NCBI GenBank assembly: GCA_963611355.1
Contig: CAVDRM010000010.1
Coordinates: 1 to 64,000 of the forward strand
Direction: 5' to 3'
DNA from: CAVDRM01 sp963611355
Lineage (GTDB): Bacteria; Bacillota; Clostridia; Christensenellales; Aristaeellaceae
Length of the DNA stretch: 64,000 bases
Both the position numbers and the translations under genes were made by a program. The notes beneath the pieces are model-generated. The model was not told the DNA's origin. It made no database searches and saw only the letters and a program-made list of their open reading frames with translations. Shown here one piece after another: positions 7,243 to 15,394 of this stretch; the stretch's first letter is position 1; each line of letters opens with the position of its first letter.

Positions 7243-8871
7243 ATGAATGCAGTCAGCACGCCGTGGTGGATTCGGATATTTTTGGCATTGCCCTTTTATG
7301 TGGCCGGAATGCTGCTTCTTTCGCATCAGGCGCTGCATTATTTTCAGCTGGAAAGCTATCAGTTCGCGGGGTATTTTAAGACGCTGAAGCGGCAGATGAA
7401 GCGGCTTGCCCTGCCCTGTGCCCTGTACGCGCTGTGCATATTGGCTGCCTGTTTCATTCATCGGGCGATTTTGAGCGGGATGAACGCCGGAACGCTTTCC
7501 GTATTTGCCGCAGTGTTGCTTTATGTGCTTGTTTCGTTTGTCTTCATGCTGCTTTCCTCCTTTTATCTGGCAGGGCAGGAGCGGAAGACCCCCGAAAAAA
7601 AGCCGTTTCGAAAGACGGCGCGCATCATCCGCCTGTACTGCGTTTTGGGTCTTGCCGCGGCTGTCATTGCGCTGCTCGGAGAGGAAACGGTGCTGATTCC
7701 CGTGTTAGGCGCTCTTTTCCTTCCTCTGCTTGTGGCCTTGGCGGGCATGTTGATACTGCCGAGTGAAAAATTCATCCAGTATCTTTATTTTAAGGATGCC
7801 GAAAAAAAGCTGATGGCAAATGAACGGCTGATTCGCATCGGCATTACGGGCAGCTACGGAAAAACCAGCACGAAATTTATTCTGGCTTCCATTTTATCGC
7901 AGAAATACAATGTATTGGCGACGCCGGCGAGCTTCAATACCCCGATGGGCGTGACCCGCGTCGTTCGGGAGAGGCTGACCCCCGCGCATCAGGTGTTTAT
8001 CGGAGAAATGGGCGCTCGCCATGTGGGGGAAATTCATGAGCTTTGCAATTTGGTGCATCCGACCATCGGGATTTTGACCAGCGTCGGTCCGCAGCATTTG
8101 GATACCTTCGGGACGCTGGAGCGCATCAAAAATACCAAATATGAATTGATTCGGGATTTGCCCAAGGACGGTCTGGCGGTTTTTTCGGACGACGGCGAGA
8201 CCGTGACGGAGCTGTATCAAAAGACGGATAAGCCAAAGCGTCTGGTCGGTGCGCCCCAATCGGACGCATGGGCGGAGAATGTTCAGGTCGGGCCGTTCGG
8301 CAGCACCTTCACGCTATGTTTGAAGGGTGAAGAACCTGTGCAGTGCCGGACGCGGCTGCTCGGCCGTCACAACATCCGCAATATTCTGGTTTCCGCCGTT
8401 GTTGCCCGCTATTTGGGGCTGTCCATGCGGCAGATAACGGCGGGCGTTGCCATGCTGGAGCCGGTGGAGCATCGTATGCAGATTGTGTCCTCCGTTGGCG
8501 GCGTGACGGTGATTGACGATGCCTTCAACACCAACCCGCGTTCGGCCAAGGAAGCGCTGGCGGTGCTTCAGTCCTTTTCCGGACGGCGTCTGATTGTTAC
8601 GCCCGGCATGGTGGAGCTTGGCGCGGAGGAGGAAAGGTACAACGAGGAATTCGGGCACTTGATGGCTTCCTGCGTGGACATTGCGCTGCTGGTTGGCCGT
8701 CATCATGCGCAGCCCATGAAAGAGGGACTTTTGAAGGCGGGCTTCTCTGACGCAAACATTTATATGTGCGCCGACTTGAATGAGGCCGTGCTGCTGCTGA
8801 ACGATCTGCGGCAGGAGGGCGATGTCATCATGTACGAAAACGATCTGCCGGACCATTATTCCGAAAAGTAA
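7243..8871 (+). CDS. Membrane-anchored Mur ligase (MurF-like)
   Basis: Predicted ATP-dependent amide ligase, closest in type to MurF, which adds D-Ala-D-Ala to UDP-MurNAc-tripeptide. The first ~180 residues hold several hydrophobic segments (around 10-30, 65-85, 88-110, 130-170), an unusual membrane domain. The Mur catalytic core follows: P-loop GITGSYGKTSTK, EMGARHVGEI, the histidine/lysine region PQHLDTFGTLERIKNTKYE, and the C-terminal domain with VIDDAFNTNPRSAKEAL. The 542-residue length exceeds MurF (about 450) because of the membrane part. The D-Ala-D-Ala ligase gene follows within 16 bases, which supports MurF activity. A role in an alternative peptide ligation remains possible. Confidence 0.8.
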   Translation: MNAVSTPWWIRIFLALPFYVAGMLLLSHQALHYFQLESYQFAGYFKTLKRQMKRLALPCALYALCILAACFIHRAILSGMNAGTLSVFAAVLLYVLVSFVFMLLSSFYLAGQERKTPEKKPFRKTARIIRLYCVLGLAAAVIALLGEETVLIPVLGALFLPLLVALAGMLILPSEKFIQYLYFKDAEKKLMANERLIRIGITGSYGKTSTKFILASILSQKYNVLATPASFNTPMGVTRVVRERLTPAHQVFIGEMGARHVGEIHELCNLVHPTIGILTSVGPQHLDTFGTLERIKNTKYELIRDLPKDGLAVFSDDGETVTELYQKTDKPKRLVGAPQSDAWAENVQVGPFGSTFTLCLKGEEPVQCRTRLLGRHNIRNILVSAVVARYLGLSMRQITAGVAMLEPVEHRMQIVSSVGGVTVIDDAFNTNPRSAKEALAVLQSFSGRRLIVTPGMVELGAEEERYNEEFGHLMASCVDIALLVGRHHAQPMKEGLLKAGFSDANIYMCADLNEAVLLLNDLRQEGDVIMYENDLPDHYSEK

Positions 8872-8887
8872 AGCGAGGATGATGTAG

Positions 8888-10084
8888 ATGAGCAAAAAAA
8901 TGCTGGGCGTTATCTTTGGCAGCCGCTCCTGTGAGCATGAGGTATCCATTATTTCTGCCGTTCAGCTCATGCGCTTTGTGAACCGTGACCAATATGATGT
9001 AACACCGATTTATATCACCCAGCAGGGCGAATGGTACACGGGCGAGCCGCTTTTTCAGATGGAGACCTATACGCCCTTTGACCCCTATGCCAAGGGTTTA
9101 AAGCGCGTTTCGCTGGACATGACCGCAGGCTCCGGCGCGCTGCTCCATTATACCCGCGGCAAGGGGCTTTTGCAGGGATTGAAAGAGGAAATCGTTGCGC
9201 ACATCGACTGCTTTGTTCCCGTCATGCACGGTCTGCACGGTGAGGACGGCTCTTTGCAGGGCGTGTTTGAAATGGCGAATGTGCCGTACACCTCCTGCGG
9301 CGTGACGGCTTCGGCCATCGGCATGGACAAAATCGCCATGAAGCGCTTCTTCCGCGGCATGGGCTATCCCGTTTTGCCGGACTGCGCCGCGCTGCGAAGC
9401 GAATGGCAAAAGGATCGAGAGACCGTGCTCGACCGCGTGGAAAAAGCGCTTCCGTACCCCGTGTTCACAAAGCCCTCCTGCTTAGGCTCGTCCATCGGCG
9501 TCAGCCGCGCAGACAACAGGTCGGAGCTGCAAGAAGCACTTGACGTGGCATTTTCCTATGACCGCCGCGTGCTGATAGAGCAGGGCTTGGATCATCCTAT
9601 TGAAATCAACTGCTCCGTGCTGGGCTATGACGGAGAAACGGAAGTTTCCGTGCTGGAAATGCCCATTTCCGGCGGCGCCGTGCTGGACTTTGCGCAGAAA
9701 TACATGAACAACGGCGGTGCGAAGGGCATGGCCTCTTTAAGCCGCGTGATGCGTCCTGCCATCGGCGAGGAATTGACCAAGACCCTTCAGCGCCTTTCCG
9801 AGGATATTTTCCGGTCGATGGACTGCAAGGGTGTTGTCCGCATCGACTATATGCTCGACCGCCATTCCGACCGCTACTATATCACAGAGATTAACACCAT
9901 CCCCGGTTCTCTGGCCTATTACCTCTGGGCGGAGACAGGGCTGGATTATGCGGGACTGATTGACAAAATGGTGCAGTGCGCGCTGAAGGCTCAGCAGGAG
10001 AAGGACGACAACAGCTTTGCCTTTAAGTCCGACATCCTCAAGGGCGTGAAGCTGGGCGGCACAAAGGGAAAATTAAAGCTGTAA
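8888..10084 (+). CDS. ddl: D-alanine--D-alanine ligase
   Basis: ATP-grasp ligase making D-Ala-D-Ala for the peptidoglycan stem. The 398-residue product has VIFGSRSCEHEVSIISA near the N-terminus, HGLHGEDGSLQGVFE and TKPSCLGSSIGVS in the central domain, and the metal-binding end ITEINTIPGS. The omega-loop segment DFAQKYMN retains the Lys-Tyr pair (about Lys271-Tyr272) found in D-Ala-adding enzymes, so D-lactate specificity is not expected. It is slightly longer than typical Ddl. The gene sits directly behind the Mur ligase, so product and user are encoded together. Confidence 0.92.
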   Translation: MSKKMLGVIFGSRSCEHEVSIISAVQLMRFVNRDQYDVTPIYITQQGEWYTGEPLFQMETYTPFDPYAKGLKRVSLDMTAGSGALLHYTRGKGLLQGLKEEIVAHIDCFVPVMHGLHGEDGSLQGVFEMANVPYTSCGVTASAIGMDKIAMKRFFRGMGYPVLPDCAALRSEWQKDRETVLDRVEKALPYPVFTKPSCLGSSIGVSRADNRSELQEALDVAFSYDRRVLIEQGLDHPIEINCSVLGYDGETEVSVLEMPISGGAVLDFAQKYMNNGGAKGMASLSRVMRPAIGEELTKTLQRLSEDIFRSMDCKGVVRIDYMLDRHSDRYYITEINTIPGSLAYYLWAETGLDYAGLIDKMVQCALKAQQEKDDNSFAFKSDILKGVKLGGTKGKLKL

Positions 10085-10107
10085 CGACCGAGAAAGGCGC
10101 ATATTGT

Positions 10108-10755
10108 ATGAAGAAGGCCATTATTTTTGATTTGGACGGCACGCTGATCAACTCTCTTCCCGATATTGCGCACAGCATGAACAAGAGCCTGAGCGCCTGC
10201 GGCCTGCCGACATTTTCCGTGGAGGAATACCGCTACAAGGTCGGAAACGGCGTGTTCAACATCGCCAAGCGCTCCGTGGGAGAGAGGACGGACAAGCTGG
10301 ACGAGGTGCTGAAGCTCTATATGGCAGATTATGCCGCGCATTGCAGCATTGACAGCTTTGTTTATGACGGCGTGCCGGAAATGCTGGACGGTCTGATTCG
10401 GCGCGGCCTTCAGGTGTGCGTGCTCAGCAACAAGGATCAGGCGGATGTCGAGAGCGTTTTGGCGCACTATTTTTCTCATTTCCCGTTTGCCAGAATTCGC
10501 GGTCGGGTGGAGGATGTGCCGCTCAAGCCCGCACCGGACGGCGCTTTGATGATTGCTAAGGAGCTGGGGCTTTCGCCGTCTGAAATCTGGTACAGCGGGG
10601 ATACCATGATGGATATGTGCTGCGGCAATGATGCTGGCATGGAGACCATCGGCGTGACGTGGGGCTTTCGTCCGCGCTCCGAGCTGGAGGAGCACCACGC
10701 CAAGCACATCATCGACCGTCCCGCCGAGCTGCTGGAGATTGTTGATCAGGAATAA
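10108..10755 (+). CDS. HAD-family phosphatase (phosphoglycolate phosphatase-like)
   Basis: Haloacid-dehalogenase hydrolase of 215 residues. Motif I is FDLDGTLINS with the nucleophilic Asp, motif II is LSNKDQ, motif III is the Lys in LKPAPDG and motif IV is YSGDTMMDM. A helical cap lies between motifs I and II (C1 cap). These features match Gph/PGP-type phosphatases acting on small phosphate esters. It is the last gene of the cell-wall run (23 bases after ddl) and could salvage or proofread a metabolite there. Substrate unproven. Confidence 0.85.
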   Translation: MKKAIIFDLDGTLINSLPDIAHSMNKSLSACGLPTFSVEEYRYKVGNGVFNIAKRSVGERTDKLDEVLKLYMADYAAHCSIDSFVYDGVPEMLDGLIRRGLQVCVLSNKDQADVESVLAHYFSHFPFARIRGRVEDVPLKPAPDGALMIAKELGLSPSEIWYSGDTMMDMCCGNDAGMETIGVTWGFRPRSELEEHHAKHIIDRPAELLEIVDQE

Positions 10756-10774
10756 ACGAACGGCTGACGGATGC

Positions 10775-10804
10775 TTGTGTTCGGCCGTACTTCTGTGTTA
10801 AAAT
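10775..10804 (+). promoter_or_regulatory. Promoter before rimO
   Basis: TTGTGT at 10775-10780, 18-base spacer, TAAAAT at 10799-10804, in the gap between the HAD gene and rimO. Confidence 0.45.
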
Positions 10805-10843
10805 GCAATTGTACTAACCGAGATGAGGTTGAAGGGTAAAATG

Positions 10844-12148
10844 ATGAAGGTCGGCGTGATTTCACTGGGCTGCGTCAAGAATCGTGTGGACACGGAGCAG
10901 ATGCTTTCGCTGCTTCGAGAGGCGGGCTATGCGCTGACGAATGAGCCTGCCGAAGCGGAGGTGCTGCTGGTGAATACCTGCGGCTTCATCGCATCCGCCA
11001 AGGAGGAATCCATTGACGCGATTTTTGAAATGGCCGAATACAAAAAAACGGGCAAATGCAAGGTGCTGTGCGTGACCGGCTGTTTGGCGCAGCGCTACGC
11101 GGACAGCCTGCTCAGCGAAATCCCCGAAATCGACTGTCTGCTTGGCGTCAACCAATATGAGCATATTGCGGAGCTGGTGGGTGAGGCGCTCAACGGGCAG
11201 CGGTCGAGGAATGACCGACCCAGCAGAAAATTTTTGGAATGCGGGCGGGTGCTGACGACGCCGCCCTATTCCGCTTATGTCAAAATCGGCGATGGCTGCG
11301 ACAACCGCTGCGCCTACTGCGCCATTCCGCTCATTCGCGGCGGCTACCGCTCCCGCCCGATGGAGGATATCCTGCGGGAAATGCGCCGTCTTTCCGCTGA
11401 AGGAGCGCGGGAGCAGATACTTATCGCGCAGGATACGACCCGATATGGCCGCGATACGGGGCATTCCTTAAAAGAACTGATGGAAAAGGCCGCTGCCGTA
11501 GACGGTATTGACTGGCTGCGCGTTTTGTATATGTACCCCGATGAAACGGACGACGCGCTGCTGGAAATGATGGCGCAGAAGGACAATATCGTAAAGTATC
11601 TTGATTTGCCCCTGCAGCACGCCTCCGACCAACTGCTGAAGATGATGAACAGACGCGGCGACAACGCAAGCGCCAAGCGCTTGCTGAAAAAGGCGCGTTC
11701 GCTGGGCTTCTGCCTGCGCACGACCTTTATTGTCGGCTTCCCCGGCGAAACGGAGGACGACTTTGAGCGCCTCATGGACTTCACCCGTGAAATTCGCTTT
11801 GACCGCATGGGCGCGTTTGCCTATTCGCCGGAGGAGGACACCAAGGCGGCGGTCATGGAGCATCAAATTCCCGAAGAGGTGAAGCAGGAACGGCTGGACA
11901 GGCTGATGGCGCTTCAGGCGGAGATTTCCTTAGAGAACAACCGTCTCCGCGTCGGCCGAACCGAAAAGGTGCTGATTACGGGGCATGACGGCATGACATA
12001 TACAGGCCGCTCCCAGTTTGAAGCACCGGATGCGGACGGTGTGATTTCCGTTTTGTGTGACCATGAACTGAAAGAGGGCGAATTTTATTCCGTGCGCCTG
12101 ACGGACGCGGATACCTATGATTTGACGGGCGAGGTGGTCGAGAAATGA
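10844..12148 (+). CDS. rimO: Ribosomal protein uS12 methylthiotransferase
   Basis: Radical SAM enzyme that adds a methylthio group to the conserved aspartate of ribosomal protein uS12. The N-terminal MTTase domain begins MKVGVISLGCVKNRVDTEQM. The radical SAM cluster motif CDNRCAYC has Cys at about 152, 156 and 159, followed by the RimO-typical AQDTTRYG. A TRAM RNA/protein-binding domain lies at the C-terminus. At 434 residues the length is normal. I prefer ATG 10844, with AAGGG seven bases upstream; ATG 10841 and 10823 are alternatives. Its stop overlaps pgsA. Confidence 0.94.
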   Translation: MKVGVISLGCVKNRVDTEQMLSLLREAGYALTNEPAEAEVLLVNTCGFIASAKEESIDAIFEMAEYKKTGKCKVLCVTGCLAQRYADSLLSEIPEIDCLLGVNQYEHIAELVGEALNGQRSRNDRPSRKFLECGRVLTTPPYSAYVKIGDGCDNRCAYCAIPLIRGGYRSRPMEDILREMRRLSAEGAREQILIAQDTTRYGRDTGHSLKELMEKAAAVDGIDWLRVLYMYPDETDDALLEMMAQKDNIVKYLDLPLQHASDQLLKMMNRRGDNASAKRLLKKARSLGFCLRTTFIVGFPGETEDDFERLMDFTREIRFDRMGAFAYSPEEDTKAAVMEHQIPEEVKQERLDRLMALQAEISLENNRLRVGRTEKVLITGHDGMTYTGRSQFEAPDADGVISVLCDHELKEGEFYSVRLTDADTYDLTGEVVEK

Positions 12149-12657
12149 ATATGCCGAACAAGCTGACCCTGCTTCGGGTGCTGCTCATCCCCGTCATCTG
12201 TCTGCTGCTGGCGCTTCGCCTCATGCTTCCGGCGGCCATCGTGTTCGCTCTGGCGGCGGTGACGGATTTTCTGGACGGCTATATTGCACGGAAGAACGGC
12301 CTTATCACCAATTTCGGCAAGTTTGCCGACCCTGTGGCGGATAAGCTGCTGGTGCTGACGGCGATGATTTTCCTGTGCCAGATGGAGCTTCTGCCCGCAT
12401 GGGCGGTCTGCATCGTCGCGGCCAGAGAATTGGCAGTGGACGGCCTTCGCCTGATTGCGGTCGAGCAGGGGCGCGTCGTAGCGGCGGGCATCTTAGGCAA
12501 AATCAAGACCAACATCCAGCTTTTGTGTGTTTTAAGCGCTATGCTGGCGCTGCCGAGCATCGTTACGATGATTTTGGTCATTCTGATGTCGGCGATGACG
12601 GTCATTTCCGGTGTTCAGTACTTTGTGCAGCTGAAGGATGTTTTTCAAAATAATTAA
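12145..12657 (+). CDS. pgsA: CDP-diacylglycerol--glycerol-3-phosphate 3-phosphatidyltransferase
   Basis: Membrane enzyme making phosphatidylglycerophosphate from CDP-diacylglycerol and glycerol-3-phosphate. The 170-residue product has four to five hydrophobic segments. It carries the CDP-alcohol phosphotransferase motif DGYIAR, then G and two Asp in GKFADPVADKLL. The start overlaps the rimO stop (ATGA); an ATG six bases later is possible. The rimO-pgsA-recA order is common in Bacillota. Confidence 0.94.
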   Translation: MNMPNKLTLLRVLLIPVICLLLALRLMLPAAIVFALAAVTDFLDGYIARKNGLITNFGKFADPVADKLLVLTAMIFLCQMELLPAWAVCIVAARELAVDGLRLIAVEQGRVVAAGILGKIKTNIQLLCVLSAMLALPSIVTMILVILMSAMTVISGVQYFVQLKDVFQNN

Positions 12658-12672
12658 AGGAGATAAACGGCG

Positions 12673-13791
12673 ATGGCAAAGAAGGAAAAGGAAGAAAAGA
12701 GTGTTGTGACCTCCGACCAGACTAGGCAGGAAAAGGCCAAGGCGCTGGAAATGGCATTGGCCTCGCTGGAAAAGCAGTTCGGAAAGGGCACCGTGATGAA
12801 GCTGGGCGCAAAGTCCACCATGAAGGTGGATGTCGTGCCGACAGGGTGTCTGGATTTGGACATTGCGCTGGGCGTCGGCGGCATTCCGCGCGGCCGCATC
12901 ATTGAAATTTACGGGCCCGAATCCTCCGGCAAAACCACCGTAGCGCTGCATTTGGTGGCGCAGGTGCAGAAAATGGGCGGCACGGCGGCCTATATTGACG
13001 CGGAACACGCCTTAGACCCCAAGTATGCGCAGAATTTGGGCGTGAATATTGATGAGCTGTACATCAGCCAGCCGTCCACAGGCGAGGATGCCCTGGAAAT
13101 CGCCGAGGCACTGGTGCGCTCCGGCGCGATTGAAATCGTCGTGGTGGACTCCGTGGCCGCGCTCGTTCCACGCGCCGAAATTGACGGCGAAATGGGTGAC
13201 AGCTTTGTCGGCCTGCAGGCGCGTATGATGAGTCAGGCCATGCGCAAACTGGCGGGCGTCGTCTCCAAGACCAACGCCATCGCCGTGTTCATCAACCAGC
13301 TCCGTGAAAAGGTCGGCGTGATGTACGGAAACCCCGAAACCACGCCCGGCGGCAGGGCGCTCAAATTTTACGCCTCCGTTCGTCTGGACATCCGGCGCGG
13401 CGAGCAGCTCAAAAACGGCAGCGAAATCATCGGCAACCGCACCAAGATCAAGGTTGTCAAAAACAAGGTCGCTCCGCCGTTCAGAAGCTGCGAGTGCGAT
13501 TTGATTTACGGCCAGGGCATCAGCCGGGAGGGGACGCTGCTTGACTTGGCCGTGCAGCATGAAATCATGCAAAAGAGCGGCTCGTGGTTTTCCTATAACG
13601 ACCAGCGCATCGCGCAGGGACGGGACAACGCCCGCGCCTATCTCAAGGAGCATCCGGATATGGCCGATGAAATCGACCGCAAAATCAGGGATGTGCTGAT
13701 GCAGGACAACAGCAATGTCGTGGCGGATGACAATCCCGCAGACCAAGAGATGACGGAAGCCGATTTGAACGGCGAGAACGATGAAGAATGA
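12673..13791 (+). CDS. recA: Recombinase A
   Basis: DNA strand-exchange ATPase for homologous recombination and SOS induction. The 372-residue product has Walker A GPESSGKTT, the Walker B region VVVDSVAALVP, loop L1 and L2 segments (GDSFVGLQARMMSQ, FINQLREKVG) and an acidic C-terminus (PADQEMTEADLNGENDEE). A strong AAAGGAG ribosome site precedes the ATG. No own promoter or clear LexA box is seen in the short gap after pgsA, so it may be read from upstream or from inside pgsA. Its last codons overlap the next ABC gene by 11 bases. Confidence 0.98.
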   Translation: MAKKEKEEKSVVTSDQTRQEKAKALEMALASLEKQFGKGTVMKLGAKSTMKVDVVPTGCLDLDIALGVGGIPRGRIIEIYGPESSGKTTVALHLVAQVQKMGGTAAYIDAEHALDPKYAQNLGVNIDELYISQPSTGEDALEIAEALVRSGAIEIVVVDSVAALVPRAEIDGEMGDSFVGLQARMMSQAMRKLAGVVSKTNAIAVFINQLREKVGVMYGNPETTPGGRALKFYASVRLDIRRGEQLKNGSEIIGNRTKIKVVKNKVAPPFRSCECDLIYGQGISREGTLLDLAVQHEIMQKSGSWFSYNDQRIAQGRDNARAYLKEHPDMADEIDRKIRDVLMQDNSNVVADDNPADQEMTEADLNGENDEE

Positions 13792-14530
13792 GCACGAATG
13801 CTGTCTGTGCCGGGTGGCGCTGGAAAATGTCAGCGTCACAGCCGGCACAGACGCCCTGCTGAGCAATGTCTCACTGCATATCCATTGCGGTCAGCTGACC
13901 GCGCTGGTCGGGCCGAACGGCGCGGGAAAAACCACGCTGATTCGTGCCCTGCTGGGCGAAATGCCGCATACGGGCGCTGTTCGCCATGAGGATGCGGACG
14001 GACGTGATTTTCCCGCCATTACCATCGGCTATGTGCCGCAGCAGCTCCCGTTTGATAAGCAGATGCCGATTTCGGTGTGCGATTTGCTGGCTTCCACGAT
14101 GACCAAGCGCCCCGTTTGGCTGGGCATCGGCAAAAAGACAAGGGAAAGGGTTAAGAAAACCCTGGCCGCAGCGCAGGCGGATTCCCTGTTGAACAGGCGG
14201 CTCGGCGCATTAAGCGGCGGTGAATTGCAGCGCGTTTTGCTGGCAATGGCGCTTGACCCGCTGCCGGATTTGCTGATTTTGGATGAGCCTGTTTCAGGCG
14301 TTGACCAAAACGGTTTGACGCTGTTTTTGGAGACCGTTTTGAAGCTGACCGCGCAGCACCATTTGGCCATCCTGCTGGTTTCGCACGATTGGGCGCTGGT
14401 GCGCCGATACGCTGACGAGGTCATTCTGCTGGACAAGACCGTCCGCGCCGTCGGAACGCCGCAGGAGGTTTTTTCAAGCGAGGCATTTCGGGAATTGTTT
14501 CCGGCTTCCGCAACGAGGAATAAGGCATGA
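13781..14530 (+). CDS. Metal ABC transporter ATPase (ZnuC/AdcC-like)
   Basis: ATP-binding subunit of a zinc/manganese-type importer, 249 residues. Motifs: Walker A GPNGAGKTT, Q-loop YVPQQLPF, signature LSGGELQRVLLAMAL, Walker B LLILDEPVSGVD and switch VSHDWALV. The N-terminus has a small cysteine cluster (HECCLC) and further on an IHCG, not usual for the family and possibly metal-related. It overlaps recA by 11 bases and the permease by ATGA. The metal-binding lipoprotein (ZnuA) is not encoded nearby, so the metal is inferred from family only. Confidence 0.87.
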   Translation: MKNEHECCLCRVALENVSVTAGTDALLSNVSLHIHCGQLTALVGPNGAGKTTLIRALLGEMPHTGAVRHEDADGRDFPAITIGYVPQQLPFDKQMPISVCDLLASTMTKRPVWLGIGKKTRERVKKTLAAAQADSLLNRRLGALSGGELQRVLLAMALDPLPDLLILDEPVSGVDQNGLTLFLETVLKLTAQHHLAILLVSHDWALVRRYADEVILLDKTVRAVGTPQEVFSSEAFRELFPASATRNKA

Positions 14531-15366
14531 ATACGGTGTACCAGGTGCTGGATGCGCTCCTTCCGTTTGAGTGCTTTCAGTTTCATTTCATGAAAAACGC
14601 TTTGCTGGCAATGCTGCTGCTGACGCCGCTTCTGTCCCTCTTGGGGACGATGGCCGTCAACCAGCGGATGGCCTTTTTTTCGGATGCGCTGGGACACAGC
14701 GCGCTGGCGGGCGTGGGGCTTGGGCTGCTGCTGGGCATTCAGAACGAGCTGCTGAGCCTGATTATCTTCGGCATCCTGTGGGCGCTGATGATCAGCCGCA
14801 TCAATCATTCCGGCAGCGCGTCCGCCGATACCATCATCAGCGTTTTTTCATCGACCGGCATCGCGCTGGGACTGCTGATTTTGTCACGCGGCGGCGGCTT
14901 TTCCAAGTATTCCGCTCTGCTGACGGGCGATGTGCTGAGCATTGGCGCTGATGACCTGTTTTGGCTTTTGTGTGCTTTGATTATCGGCATCATCCTGTGG
15001 ATCATTATGTATAACAAGCTCCTGCTTACGGCCGTCAACCCGCAGCTTGCGCAGAGCCGCGGCATTCAGACAAAATGGGTGGAATACGCCTTTGTATGCC
15101 TCGTGGCTGTGGCTGTTATGCTGGCCATCCGCTGGGTGGGCGTGCTGCTGATTAACGCGCTCCTCATCCTGCCCGCCGCTGCCGCCAGAAATATTTCCCA
15201 AAATGCCGCCCGGCACGCCCTTTATTCTGTGCTTATCGGCCTTTTATGCGGCATTTTCGGGCTTGTGGCCGCCTATTATCTGGATACCGGCGTAGGCGCG
15301 GCGGTGGTGCTGTGCGCGGCCGTCATCTATGGAATCAGCCTGCCGTTAAGAAGGCTTCTTCACTAA
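14527..15366 (+). CDS. Metal ABC transporter permease (ZnuB-like)
   Basis: Membrane subunit of the ABC-3 family (zinc, manganese or iron importers), 279 residues with seven to eight hydrophobic segments. Family-type stretches include ALGHSALAGVGLGLLLG near residue 60 and WVGVLLINALLILPAAAARN near residue 200. Translationally coupled to the ATPase. With no binding protein in the pair, partner delivery must come from elsewhere on the chromosome. Confidence 0.87.
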   Translation: MNTVYQVLDALLPFECFQFHFMKNALLAMLLLTPLLSLLGTMAVNQRMAFFSDALGHSALAGVGLGLLLGIQNELLSLIIFGILWALMISRINHSGSASADTIISVFSSTGIALGLLILSRGGGFSKYSALLTGDVLSIGADDLFWLLCALIIGIILWIIMYNKLLLTAVNPQLAQSRGIQTKWVEYAFVCLVAVAVMLAIRWVGVLLINALLILPAAAARNISQNAARHALYSVLIGLLCGIFGLVAAYYLDTGVGAAVVLCAAVIYGISLPLRRLLH

Positions 15367-15394
15367 TGAATCATTGATTTGGGATGGACGATTG

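Noticed and set aside
8888..10084. Vancomycin-type D-Ala-D-Lac ligase
   Set aside because: The Lys-Tyr pair of D-Ala-adding enzymes is present in the omega loop, and no vanH- or vanX-like gene is adjacent.
12600..12672. LexA/SOS box before recA
   Set aside because: No palindrome of the GAAC-N4-GTTC type could be found in the short gap or the end of pgsA.
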